Origin: Candidatus Cryptobacteroides merdigallinarum
GTDB taxonomy: Bacteria > Bacteroidota > Bacteroidia > Bacteroidales > UBA932
NCBI GenBank assembly: GCA_017694655.1
Contig: JADIMQ010000115.1
Location: 1 to 34,038 of the forward strand
DNA length: 34,038 nt
Direction: 5' to 3'
In this document: one piece after another, positions 9,458-17,752 of the stretch
How the letters are laid out: the number at the start of each line of letters is the position of its first letter
How positions within the stretch are numbered: the first letter of the stretch is position 1
The notes under the pieces: generated by a model
Database searches by the model: none
Told to the model about the DNA's origin: nothing
What the model saw: the letters and a program-made list of their open reading frames with translations, nothing else
Position numbers and translations under genes: made by a program

Positions 9458-10348
9458 TTATCTCCTTTGGAAAAAGGCCATAAGACCCTTTACATAATCG
9501 CTGTCAGTGGAAATGCTCACATTGTCCACCTTATATTTGAGGAAAAGCCTCGAAGAGGCAGCGGAAAGGCCGGCGAACCATTGTGAGTACATGGCCCGCA
9601 TCTTCCTGTCGGAGGTGTTCACCCAGCCCGAAGCCATGGTCTCGGAGTCCTTGACATGCACGAAACCCACGTCCGGCAGGGTCCTCTCCCTCGGGTCATG
9701 GACCTCTATCACGGAAAGGTCATGCCTGTTCACGGCCACCTTCAGTGCATCCTCATAGTTCGGGTTCCCGTCCTTGTCCACGTCGAGCAGGTCCGAGAGC
9801 AGGAATGCCGTACAGCGCTTCTTTATGGCATTCGTGAGGAAGCGCAGGGCCTCCCCTATGTCTGTCCCGTTATGCTCCGGCTGGAACTGGAGTATCTCCA
9901 TGATAATGTGCAGGAGATGACTGCGGCCCTTCTTGGGAGGGATGAATTTCTCCACCCTGTCGCTGAAGAAGAGGGCACCTACCTTGTCGTTGTTGATTAT
10001 GGCTGAAAAGGAAAGCACTGCGGCGATCTCCGCAATCATGTCGCGCTTGTTCTGTCCGGCAGTCCCGAATAGTCCTGATCTGCTGATATCTATCAGCAAG
10101 ACTACCGTCATCTCGCGCTCTTCCTCGAAGACCTTGATATACGGAGACCGCATTCTCGCAGTGACGTTCCAGTCCATATTCCTTACATCGTCACCGAACT
10201 GATACTCCCTGACCTCGCTGAAAGTCATTCCACGTCCCTTGAACGCGGAATGGTATTCCCCGGCGAAAATCTGATGCGAAAGGGCTCTGGTCCGGATCTC
10301 TATCTTCCTGACCTTCTTTAGCAGGTCGTTTGCATCCTTTTTATCCAT
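9458..10348 (-). CDS. DUF58 domain-containing protein
   Basis: FAGEYHSAFKGRGMTFSEVREYQFGDDVRNMDWNVTARMRSPYIKVFEEEREMTVVLLIDIS signature. Confidence 0.93.
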   Translation of the reverse strand: MDKKDANDLLKKVRKIEIRTRALSHQIFAGEYHSAFKGRGMTFSEVREYQFGDDVRNMDWNVTARMRSPYIKVFEEEREMTVVLLIDISRSGLFGTAGQNKRDMIAEIAAVLSFSAIINNDKVGALFFSDRVEKFIPPKKGRSHLLHIIMEILQFQPEHNGTDIGEALRFLTNAIKKRCTAFLLSDLLDVDKDGNPNYEDALKVAVNRHDLSVIEVHDPRERTLPDVGFVHVKDSETMASGWVNTSDRKMRAMYSQWFAGLSAASSRLFLKYKVDNVSISTDSDYVKGLMAFFQRR

Positions 10349-10352
10349 GATA

Positions 10353-11345
10353 CTATGGAACCTCCACGGCGTTGATGATTTCGGCTATGATGTTCTCCGT
10401 GGTGACATTCTCCGCCTCTGCCTCGTAGGTGAGCCCTATCCTGTGGCGGAGCACTTCGTTGCAGACAGCCCTGACATCCTCCGGTATGACATAACCTCTC
10501 CTCTTTATGAAGGCGTAGGCCTTCGACGCCATGGAGAGAGAGATGCTGGCCCTCGGGGAACCGCCGTAGGCGATCAGGCCGGAAAGCTTGTCCAGCCCGT
10601 AGTCGGAAGGGGTCCTCGTAGCGTACACGATGTCGACTATGTACCTCTCTATCTTCTCGTCCATATAGACATCCCTCACTACCTGGCGAGCCTTGACTAT
10701 ATCCTCCGGCTTCAGCACCGGGCTGGCCTTAGGGAACTCGCCGGAATTGTTCATCCTGACGATGAGCTTCTCCTCCTCCTTCTTAGGGTAGCTTACAACC
10801 ACCTTGAGCATGAAACGGTCCACCTGGGCTTCCGGGAGAGGATAAGTACCCTCCTGCTCGATTGGGTTCTGGGTAGCCATCACCAGGAACGGCTCCGGCA
10901 GCCTGAAAGTCTCGTCACCGATGGTCACCTGACGCTCCTGCATGGCCTCGAGAAGGGCAGACTGGACTTTCGCAGGGGACCTGTTGATCTCGTCCGCAAG
11001 GACGAAGTTGGCGAAGATCGGCCCTTTCTTGATCTGGAACTGCTCGCTCTTCTGGGAATATATGAGGGTTCCTATCACATCCGCAGGGAGCAGGTCAGGG
11101 GTGAACTGGATTCTGCTGAACTTGGCGTCGATGGCCGATGCCAGTGTATTGATGGCAAGGGTCTTGGCCAGTCCCGGCACACCTTCCAGCAGGATATGGC
11201 CGTTTGCAAGAAGGCCTATGAGAAGATTCTCGACAAGATGTTTCTGTCCGACGATGACCTTGTTCATCTCCATGGTGAGAATATCCACAAACGAGCTTTC
11301 CTGCTGTATGCGGTCATTCAATTCCTTAATATTTATATTGTCCAT
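10353..11345 (-). CDS. MoxR family AAA+ ATPase
   Basis: Start at MDNINIKELN; GHILLEGVPGLAKT Walker A, FVLADEINRSPAKVQSALLEAMQERQVTIGDETFRLPEPFLVMATQNPIEQEGTYPLPEAQVDRF. Confidence 0.94.
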   Translation of the reverse strand: MDNINIKELNDRIQQESSFVDILTMEMNKVIVGQKHLVENLLIGLLANGHILLEGVPGLAKTLAINTLASAIDAKFSRIQFTPDLLPADVIGTLIYSQKSEQFQIKKGPIFANFVLADEINRSPAKVQSALLEAMQERQVTIGDETFRLPEPFLVMATQNPIEQEGTYPLPEAQVDRFMLKVVVSYPKKEEEKLIVRMNNSGEFPKASPVLKPEDIVKARQVVRDVYMDEKIERYIVDIVYATRTPSDYGLDKLSGLIAYGGSPRASISLSMASKAYAFIKRRGYVIPEDVRAVCNEVLRHRIGLTYEAEAENVTTENIIAEIINAVEVP

Positions 11346-11398
11346 ATAATTAATTAAATTATTGTATTTTTGCACACCAACAATTATCCATAAGGCGG

Positions 11399-12172
11399 AT
11401 GCGGTATTCAATCAGACTCTCTTACAACGGGGCCGGTTTCAGCGGCTGGCAGATCCAGCCGAACGGGGCTTCGGTCCAGGAGCATCTTCAGAACGCGCTC
11501 TCGCTTGTCTTAGGTGAGGAAATCGCTGTCACCGGGGCAGGCCGCACCGATGCCGGCGTAAATGCAGTAAACTATGTGGCACATTTCGATGTCTCGAAGC
11601 CGCCTCGTTTAGAGCCGGAGGCTTTGGCATACAAATTAAATGCCATCGTCGGCAAGGAAATCACCGTTCATGAAATATGTCGGGAAAAGGATGATTTTCA
11701 TGCAAGATTTTCAGCGGTTTACCGGGAATACCACTATTTCCTCCACACCGTGAAGGACCCGTTCATGGGGCAGTTCTCATGGCATTGCAGATACCGCCTC
11801 GACATAGGGGCCATGAACGAAGCCGCCGCCCTTCTCCCCGGGACCCGGGATTTCAGCTGCTTCGAGAAGAAGGGCGGGAACAACAAGACCTCGATATGCA
11901 CGGTCAGCAAAGCCGTGTGGGAACCGTACACCCCGCCACATGTCTCCTCGCTCGGCTACCCGGCCGCCCCGGACAGCTACCTTGTCTTCACTATCGGGGC
12001 GGACAGGTTCATCAGGAACATGGTCCGGGCCGTGGTCGGCTCCCTTGTGGACGTGGGCCGAGGCAAGAGGGATCCGGAATGGATAAAGTCCCTCCTGGAT
12101 TCCGGCACACGCTCCGACGCCGGCGAATCCGTCCCCGGGCACGCACTCTTCCTCAACAAGATAGAGTATTGA
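11399..12172 (+). CDS. truA: tRNA pseudouridine(38-40) synthase TruA
   Basis: YNGAGFSGWQIQPNGASVQEHL, TGAGRTDAGVNAVNYVAHFD. Confidence 0.95.
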   Translation: MRYSIRLSYNGAGFSGWQIQPNGASVQEHLQNALSLVLGEEIAVTGAGRTDAGVNAVNYVAHFDVSKPPRLEPEALAYKLNAIVGKEITVHEICREKDDFHARFSAVYREYHYFLHTVKDPFMGQFSWHCRYRLDIGAMNEAAALLPGTRDFSCFEKKGGNNKTSICTVSKAVWEPYTPPHVSSLGYPAAPDSYLVFTIGADRFIRNMVRAVVGSLVDVGRGKRDPEWIKSLLDSGTRSDAGESVPGHALFLNKIEY

Positions 12173-12173
12173 C

Positions 12174-12308
12174 AACGGACGGGTGCAAGGCGCGCAAGGC
12201 GAGAACCCCGCAGCATACTGTAGTATGTGAGGTCGTGAGCGATAGGACGGGTGTCCGGTGGACACCCGTAGCGAGCAGCGAGTCCGAAGTGCAACGCCGC
12301 AGCCCGTT
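12174..12308. repeat. palindromic intergenic repeat, copy 1 (with 46-bp alternative centre)
   Basis: Bounded by AACGG...CCGTT; shares an identical 49-bp block (12184-12232) and 24-bp block (12279-12302) with copy 2; centre contains ACGGGTGTCC-GGT-GGACACCCGT. Confidence 0.88.
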
Positions 12309-12331
12309 GCAGCCACACGGCTTCTCCACGG

Positions 12332-12454
12332 CCGGTTTGTCAGAACGGACGGAATGCAAGGCGCGCAAGGCGAGAACCCCGCAGCATACTGTAGTATGTG
12401 AGGAGGTTCGAGTCCGAAGTGCAACGCCGCAGGCCGCCCGTTATCACAAACCGG
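12332..12454. repeat. palindromic intergenic repeat, copy 2 (with extended outer inverted arms)
   Basis: Core 12344-12442; AACCccGcagCATACTGTAGTATGtgaGGaGGTT hairpin; outer arms CCGGTTTGT (12332-12340) / ACAAACCGG (12446-12454). Confidence 0.88.
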
Positions 12455-12506
12455 TATGGCACGGAGATTGACAATATTCCGCCCCGTTAAAAAACCCCCG
12501 CACGGC

Positions 12507-12523
12507 ACTGACATTTTGTCAGT
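12507..12523. promoter_or_regulatory. inverted repeat upstream of lon (ACTGACA-TTT-TGTCAGT), candidate regulator site
   Basis: Perfect 7-bp arms, 3-nt spacer, about 65-70 bp upstream of the lon start. Confidence 0.5.
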
Positions 12524-12588
12524 ATGGAAAATTGAAGGCAAGGTGGCATGGCAAGGCCAGGCAGGTGCGATGCTTAAACAAGGAAAAC

Positions 12589-14994
12589 ATGATGATGAAG
12601 GAAATTAAAGACATTTTATCTCCGTCAGGGACGGAAGTGAATATTATACCGGTATTGCAGGGAGACGGGTTTATGAAGATTGATGAATCGGAATTGCCTG
12701 ATTCTCTCCCGATACTTGCGTTGAGGAATGCGGTATTGTTTCCGGGGACTATATATCCGATTACGATTGGAAGGGAGAAGTCGATAAGGCTGATTGAGGA
12801 TGCGGAAAAGAACAATGCGTTCATAGGGGCGGTGCCGCAGAACGATGTTGCAGTGGAGGACCCGAAGAAGGAGGATTTGTATGAATATGGCACGGTGGCG
12901 AAAATATTGAAGACACTGGAGATGCCGGACGGTACAATCACGGCGATATTGCAGGGATTCAAGAGGTTCAGCATAGATGCGGTGACGGAGTATGACCCTT
13001 ATATGCTGGGGCTGGTACATTACCTGCCTGACACGACACCTGACAATAATGACAAAAATGTCAGGATGATAGCTGAATCGCTGAAGGAAAAGGCAGTCAC
13101 TGTCATAAAGATGTCGTCATTCGTGCCGAAGGAGGCCACGTCCGCGCTGAAGTCGATAGACGGGTTCGAGTTCCTTGTGAATTTCATAGCCACCACGATA
13201 GAGGTGGACAACTTCACTGACAAGGTACAGCTGCTGCAGTACGGGGACCTGAAACAGAGGGCGATGAAGCTGCTCGCGGTACTCGATACGCAGATAGAGC
13301 TGCTGAAGATAAAGCAGGACATCAACCAGAAGGTGAAGATGGAGATAGACCAGCAGCAGAGGGAATATTACCTCAACAGCCAGCTGAAGACCATCCAGGA
13401 GGAACTGGGGATGGACGAGATGGAGGACTTCGAGAAGCTGAGGGCACGCGCGGAGGAGAAGATATGGCCGGAGTCCGTGGCGGAAATCTTCGAAAAGGAG
13501 ATGACGAAGCTCGAGAGGTACAACCCGAGTTCCCCGGACTACAGCATACAATATAATTATATACAGTTCATGCTCGACCTGCCGTGGGGAGTGATGTCCA
13601 AGGACAACCTGGACCTGAAGCACGCGCAGAAAGTGCTGGACGAGGACCATTTCGGGCTGGAGAACGTGAAGGAGAGGATAATAGAGTACCTGGCCGTACT
13701 GAAGCTCAAGGGCGACATGAAGTCCCCTATCCTGTGCCTGTACGGGCCTCCGGGAGTCGGCAAGACAAGCCTCGGGAAGTCCATTGCAAGGGCACTCGGG
13801 AGAAAGTATGTGAGAATAGCCCTGGGAGGAGTCCACGACGAGTCTGAAATCAGGGGGCACAGGAAGACCTACATAGGGGCCCTTCCAGGAAGGATACTGA
13901 ATGCCATAAACAGGGCCGGGACATCCAATCCGGTGATAGTCCTCGACGAGATAGACAAACTGAGCACGGACATAAAGGGTGACCCGTCCTCGGCATTGCT
14001 CGAGGCTCTTGACCCGGAACAGAACACGACCTTCCACGACAACTACCTGGACATCGACTACGACCTGTCCAATGTACTCTTCCTGACGACGGCCAACAAT
14101 ACGGCCACAATCCAGCCGGCCCTCCGGGACAGGATGGAGATGATAAACGTCAGCGGCTACCTCGCCGAGGAAAAGATGTCCATAGCCAAGGACTACCTTA
14201 TCCCACGGCAGCTGAAGGAGCACGGCATAGACAGGAAGCAGCTCCGTATTGACAAGAACTGCCTCGAGAAGATTATCAGCGACTACACGAGGGAATCCGG
14301 AGTCAGGGGGCTGGAGAAACAGATAGCCAAGATAGCGAGGGTCACCGCCAAGAAGATAGCCCTCGGGGACAACTACCCTACAGTCATCCGGAAAGAGCAC
14401 CTGAAGGAATACCTCGGGCTGCCGACCAGTTTCCACGACATGCAGAAAGGCAACGAGGCCCCTGGAGTAGTGACAGGACTTGCCTGGACCGAGATGGGAG
14501 GAGAAATACTTTTCATAGAAAGCTCTATAAGCAAAGGCAAGGGGATGCTTTCCATGACAGGCAACCTCGGGGACGTGATGAAGGAGTCCGCCACCATAGC
14601 CTACCAGTACATCAAGGCGCATCCGGAGATGGCCGGCATGACCTCGGAGGAATTCGCGGAGAAGGACATACACATCCATGTGCCGGAAGGAGCCGTACCG
14701 AAGGACGGCCCGTCGGCGGGTATCACTATGGTCAGCTCCATGATCTCCGCCCTGAGAGGCCAGCAGGTCAAGAGCGGGATAGCGATGACCGGTGAGATGA
14801 CATTGCGTGGCAGGGTGCTCCCTGTCGGCGGCATAAAGGAAAAGATACTTGCCGCCAAGAGGGCCGGGATAAACACGATAATCATTTCCGAAGACAACAG
14901 GAAAGATATCGAGGATATCAAGGAAATTTACGTAAAAGGACTTACATTTGTGTATGTAAAAACCATAGAAGACGTAATAAAATACATATTCTGA
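12589..14994 (+). CDS. lon: endopeptidase La (Lon protease)
   Basis: Start among ATGATGATG at 12589-12597; Walker [31 protein letters not shown]; catalytic [11 protein letters not shown]. Confidence 0.97.
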   Translation: MMMKEIKDILSPSGTEVNIIPVLQGDGFMKIDESELPDSLPILALRNAVLFPGTIYPITIGREKSIRLIEDAEKNNAFIGAVPQNDVAVEDPKKEDLYEYGTVAKILKTLEMPDGTITAILQGFKRFSIDAVTEYDPYMLGLVHYLPDTTPDNNDKNVRMIAESLKEKAVTVIKMSSFVPKEATSALKSIDGFEFLVNFIATTIEVDNFTDKVQLLQYGDLKQRAMKLLAVLDTQIELLKIKQDINQKVKMEIDQQQREYYLNSQLKTIQEELGMDEMEDFEKLRARAEEKIWPESVAEIFEKEMTKLERYNPSSPDYSIQYNYIQFMLDLPWGVMSKDNLDLKHAQKVLDEDHFGLENVKERIIEYLAVLKLKGDMKSPILCLYGPPGVGKTSLGKSIARALGRKYVRIALGGVHDESEIRGHRKTYIGALPGRILNAINRAGTSNPVIVLDEIDKLSTDIKGDPSSALLEALDPEQNTTFHDNYLDIDYDLSNVLFLTTANNTATIQPALRDRMEMINVSGYLAEEKMSIAKDYLIPRQLKEHGIDRKQLRIDKNCLEKIISDYTRESGVRGLEKQIAKIARVTAKKIALGDNYPTVIRKEHLKEYLGLPTSFHDMQKGNEAPGVVTGLAWTEMGGEILFIESSISKGKGMLSMTGNLGDVMKESATIAYQYIKAHPEMAGMTSEEFAEKDIHIHVPEGAVPKDGPSAGITMVSSMISALRGQQVKSGIAMTGEMTLRGRVLPVGGIKEKILAAKRAGINTIIISEDNRKDIEDIKEIYVKGLTFVYVKTIEDVIKYIF

Positions 14995-15662
14995 TGCAAG
15001 TCAAGATAGAAAAGAGCTGGGGAGACGCACTGCACGACGAATTCGGGAAACCCTACTTCGCGGAGCTGGTGCGTTTTCTTCATAAGGAAAAGGCGGAAGG
15101 AAAGACAATCTACCCTCCGGGGCCAGCTATATTCAAGGCTTTCGAGCTCACTCCGGCTGACAAGGTAAAGGTCGTGATTCTCGGGCAGGACCCCTACCCG
15201 GGACAGGGTCAGGCGATGGGACTTTCATTCTCGGTTCCGGCCGACATCCCTGCGCCTCCGTCCCTGAAGAACATCTTCAGGGAAATAGAGGACGACCTCG
15301 GGATACGGATGAGCGGGTGTCCCGACCTGAGGAAGTGGGCGGAGCAGGGAGTTCTCCTGCTGAACGCCTCCCTCACCGTGCAGGCAGGCATCCCCAACTC
15401 CCACAGCAGGATAGGCTGGACCGAATTCACGGATGCGGTCATAAGATGGCTTTCCGACAACAGGGAGGGAATAGTCTTCCTGCTCTGGGGCAACTATGCC
15501 AGGCAGAAGAAGGCCCTGATAGATACCTCCCGGCACCATGTCCTGGAGGCAGCCCACCCTTCCCCGCTCGCAAGAGGCGCATTCTTCGGCTGCCGGCATT
15601 TCTCAAAGACAAACGCAATCCTCGCCAGCGAAGGGCTTCCCCCTATCGACTGGCAGCTATAA
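14994..15662 (+). CDS. ung: uracil-DNA glycosylase (family 1)
   Basis: VVILGQDPYPGQGQAMGLSFSVP; LLLNASLTVQAG; HPSPLARGAFFGCRHFSKTN; TGATG overlap with lon stop. Confidence 0.97.
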   Translation: MQVKIEKSWGDALHDEFGKPYFAELVRFLHKEKAEGKTIYPPGPAIFKAFELTPADKVKVVILGQDPYPGQGQAMGLSFSVPADIPAPPSLKNIFREIEDDLGIRMSGCPDLRKWAEQGVLLLNASLTVQAGIPNSHSRIGWTEFTDAVIRWLSDNREGIVFLLWGNYARQKKALIDTSRHHVLEAAHPSPLARGAFFGCRHFSKTNAILASEGLPPIDWQL

Positions 15663-15671
15663 GAGACAACG

Positions 15672-16148
15672 ATGAAAAGGACAGCACTTTTCCCCGGCTC
15701 ATTCGACCCCTTCACTGCCGGACATCTCAATATCCTGAAAAGGGCCCTGACGATGTTCGATGAGGTGGTTGTGGCCATAGGCATAAACATAGACAAGAGA
15801 GGACATTTCTCCACCGAAAGGAAGATAGAGATAATAAGGCAGGCGACAGCCGGTCTCGAAGGAGTCAGGATCACGAAATACGACAACCTCACCGTCGACA
15901 TCTGCCGGGAACTCGGCATCAGGCATATAGTCAGGGGCGTGAGGAACATGATAGACTTCGAGACGGAAAGGTCAATAGCCGACGCCAACAGACGGCTCGC
16001 GCCGGAAATCGACACGATAATAATCCCGACGGCACAGGAGTTCGCCCACATATCCTCCACAGCCGTGAGGGATCTAATAAAACACAACAGCGACACCTCC
16101 ATGTTCATACCAGAAGGCGTCGACATCAGGCTTCTGAGGGAGGAATGA
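15672..16148 (+). CDS. coaD: pantetheine-phosphate adenylyltransferase
   Basis: ALFPGSFDPFTAGHLNILKRA; IVRGVRNMIDFETERSIADANRRL; AHISSTAVRDLIKH. Confidence 0.97.
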   Translation: MKRTALFPGSFDPFTAGHLNILKRALTMFDEVVVAIGINIDKRGHFSTERKIEIIRQATAGLEGVRITKYDNLTVDICRELGIRHIVRGVRNMIDFETERSIADANRRLAPEIDTIIIPTAQEFAHISSTAVRDLIKHNSDTSMFIPEGVDIRLLREE

Positions 16149-17752
16149 TGCGCAGACTTATCCTGGTGCTCGCAGCTGCGGCTGCCGCAGTCCCGTCCAT
16201 GTCCGGCAATGCCCCGGAAACCGGAGCCATGACTTCATGCGGGGCTTTCCGGCAGGTGCATGAAACAGCAGGAGACAGGCAGGTCCTGGACTCCTCAGTC
16301 ACCAAAGCCCTGGGAGCCAAGCTGGACGAATATGCCGCAATCATCGGAAAGGAACCGGAGACCGTCAAATGCGGAGAAGCCGACTTCCTCATAGAAAGCT
16401 GCCAGGACTCCCTCGTCAGGCAGTTCACCGCCCTCCGCCTGTACGGGCACTACATAAGTTCCAGGCTCATGGGGGACGAGGCCGTAGCAATCCATATATA
16501 CGACAGGTGGTTCGCCACGGGGAAGGTCAGGATGCAGAGCGAGCTGGACCTGATGAACGCCAGGATATTCGCGGAGTTCAACCGGCAATCCCTCATAGGC
16601 AGGCAGGCCCAGGAAATCTCGATGGAAGACCTTGACGGCAGGAGCGTGACTCTATTCGGGGACAGGCTCTACAGGGACCGTATGTCAGTGCTGTTCTTCT
16701 ACGACACAGGCTGCGCGACCTGCAAGGTGGAGAGTATATTGCTGCGCAACCTCCTCGACGACAAGGGCTACAGGATAGACCTGTACGCCATATACACCGG
16801 GCAGTCCCGCGCGGACTGGGAGAACTTCATTAGGGATTACCTCGTGACAGACAGTCCGCAGACAAGGGTAACGCATCTGTGGGACCCGGACATAAGTTCA
16901 GGCTACCAGATGAAATACGGGGTGATACAGACCCCCCGGATTTTCCTTGTGTCGGAGGACGGGACCATAACCGGGCGGGGACTGGACGTGCTGTCCCTCG
17001 GGAAGCTCCTGGACATTTATTCCAGGCCATACACCTACGGAAGCGAGAAGTCCTCGGCTTTTTTCGACAGGATGTTCGCCGGATACGGGAAGGACCCGGA
17101 ATGCCGGGAGGTCAAGGATGTGTGCGACAGTATCGCATCCAGGACCCTGGACAAAGGGGATACACTGGCATTCAGACGCATGGCCGGAGACCTGATGTAC
17201 TGGCTCGGTTCCAGGAGGGGGGAAGGGATAAAGTGCGGGCTGGAGTACCTTCTCGGCAGATATGTCACCGGGATGCCGGAGCTGTGGACCAGCCCCGGGG
17301 ATTCACTGGCGATACTCTCGTACGGAAGCATACTCAAGGACCTGCTCGGCAAGGCCGGGACAGGGAAAAGACTGCCCAGGATCGAGGTTCCAGGCATAGT
17401 GAAGACCCATTCCGGGGAAAAGGAGAAGACGGTGAGGCTGGACAGGCTCAGGAACACCACAGTGATCTTCCACACGAGAGGATGCGGTATATGCGAAGCC
17501 GAGCTGGCGGCAGCGGATTCCGTCGCCCGCTCGGACAGGAAGGCAAGGTTCTTCATAGTGGACATGGACTATGTCCTTGACATAAGCCCGGAAACAGCCT
17601 ACAGGCTGTTCGATGAGGTAGACCTTTCTGTTCTGCCATATATAACCAGGACCGACAGGAAGGGTCTCGTCTGCCGCAGGTACATGTCCTGCGTGGGGAA
17701 GGGGCCCTCGGCGGAGGATGAACAGTCACTTTCCGTGCTTCCTGCCCCGTGA
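16145..17752 (+). CDS. secreted protein with two thioredoxin-like segments (DUF5106/thioredoxin-like), function unknown
   Basis: N-terminal signal-like segment; FFYDTGCATCKVESILLRNLL and VIFHTRGCGICEAELAAADSV CxxC motifs; 4-bp overlap with coaD. Confidence 0.65.
   Translation: MMRRLILVLAAAAAAVPSMSGNAPETGAMTSCGAFRQVHETAGDRQVLDSSVTKALGAKLDEYAAIIGKEPETVKCGEADFLIESCQDSLVRQFTALRLYGHYISSRLMGDEAVAIHIYDRWFATGKVRMQSELDLMNARIFAEFNRQSLIGRQAQEISMEDLDGRSVTLFGDRLYRDRMSVLFFYDTGCATCKVESILLRNLLDDKGYRIDLYAIYTGQSRADWENFIRDYLVTDSPQTRVTHLWDPDISSGYQMKYGVIQTPRIFLVSEDGTITGRGLDVLSLGKLLDIYSRPYTYGSEKSSAFFDRMFAGYGKDPECREVKDVCDSIASRTLDKGDTLAFRRMAGDLMYWLGSRRGEGIKCGLEYLLGRYVTGMPELWTSPGDSLAILSYGSILKDLLGKAGTGKRLPRIEVPGIVKTHSGEKEKTVRLDRLRNTTVIFHTRGCGICEAELAAADSVARSDRKARFFIVDMDYVLDISPETAYRLFDEVDLSVLPYITRTDRKGLVCRRYMSCVGKGPSAEDEQSLSVLPAP

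Noticed and set aside
11338-11372. truA promoter (TTG 11338-11340, TATTTTTG 11365-11372)
   Set aside because: The -7 fits, but the 24-nt spacer is too long for the usual 19-21; possible, but not strong enough to list as a feature.
12174-12454. CRISPR array interpretation of the truA-lon repeats
   Set aside because: Only two long units, internal palindromes of different length, no regular spacers and no cas genes in the window.
12455-12472. Sigma-54-like TGGCACGGAGATTGAC near 12455
   Set aside because: Has the -24 half but GA instead of GC at -12, so it fails the invariant dinucleotide.
11777-12541. 254-aa minus-strand ORF containing a duplicated RPHILQYAAGFSPCAPC segment
   Set aside because: The duplication comes from the non-coding palindromic repeats read in frame; the rest is antisense to truA.
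13117-14679. 520-aa minus-strand ORF antisense to lon
   Set aside because: Overlaps the whole conserved Lon ATPase core; long antisense ORFs are expected in GC-rich coding DNA, and its translation lacks domain-like features.
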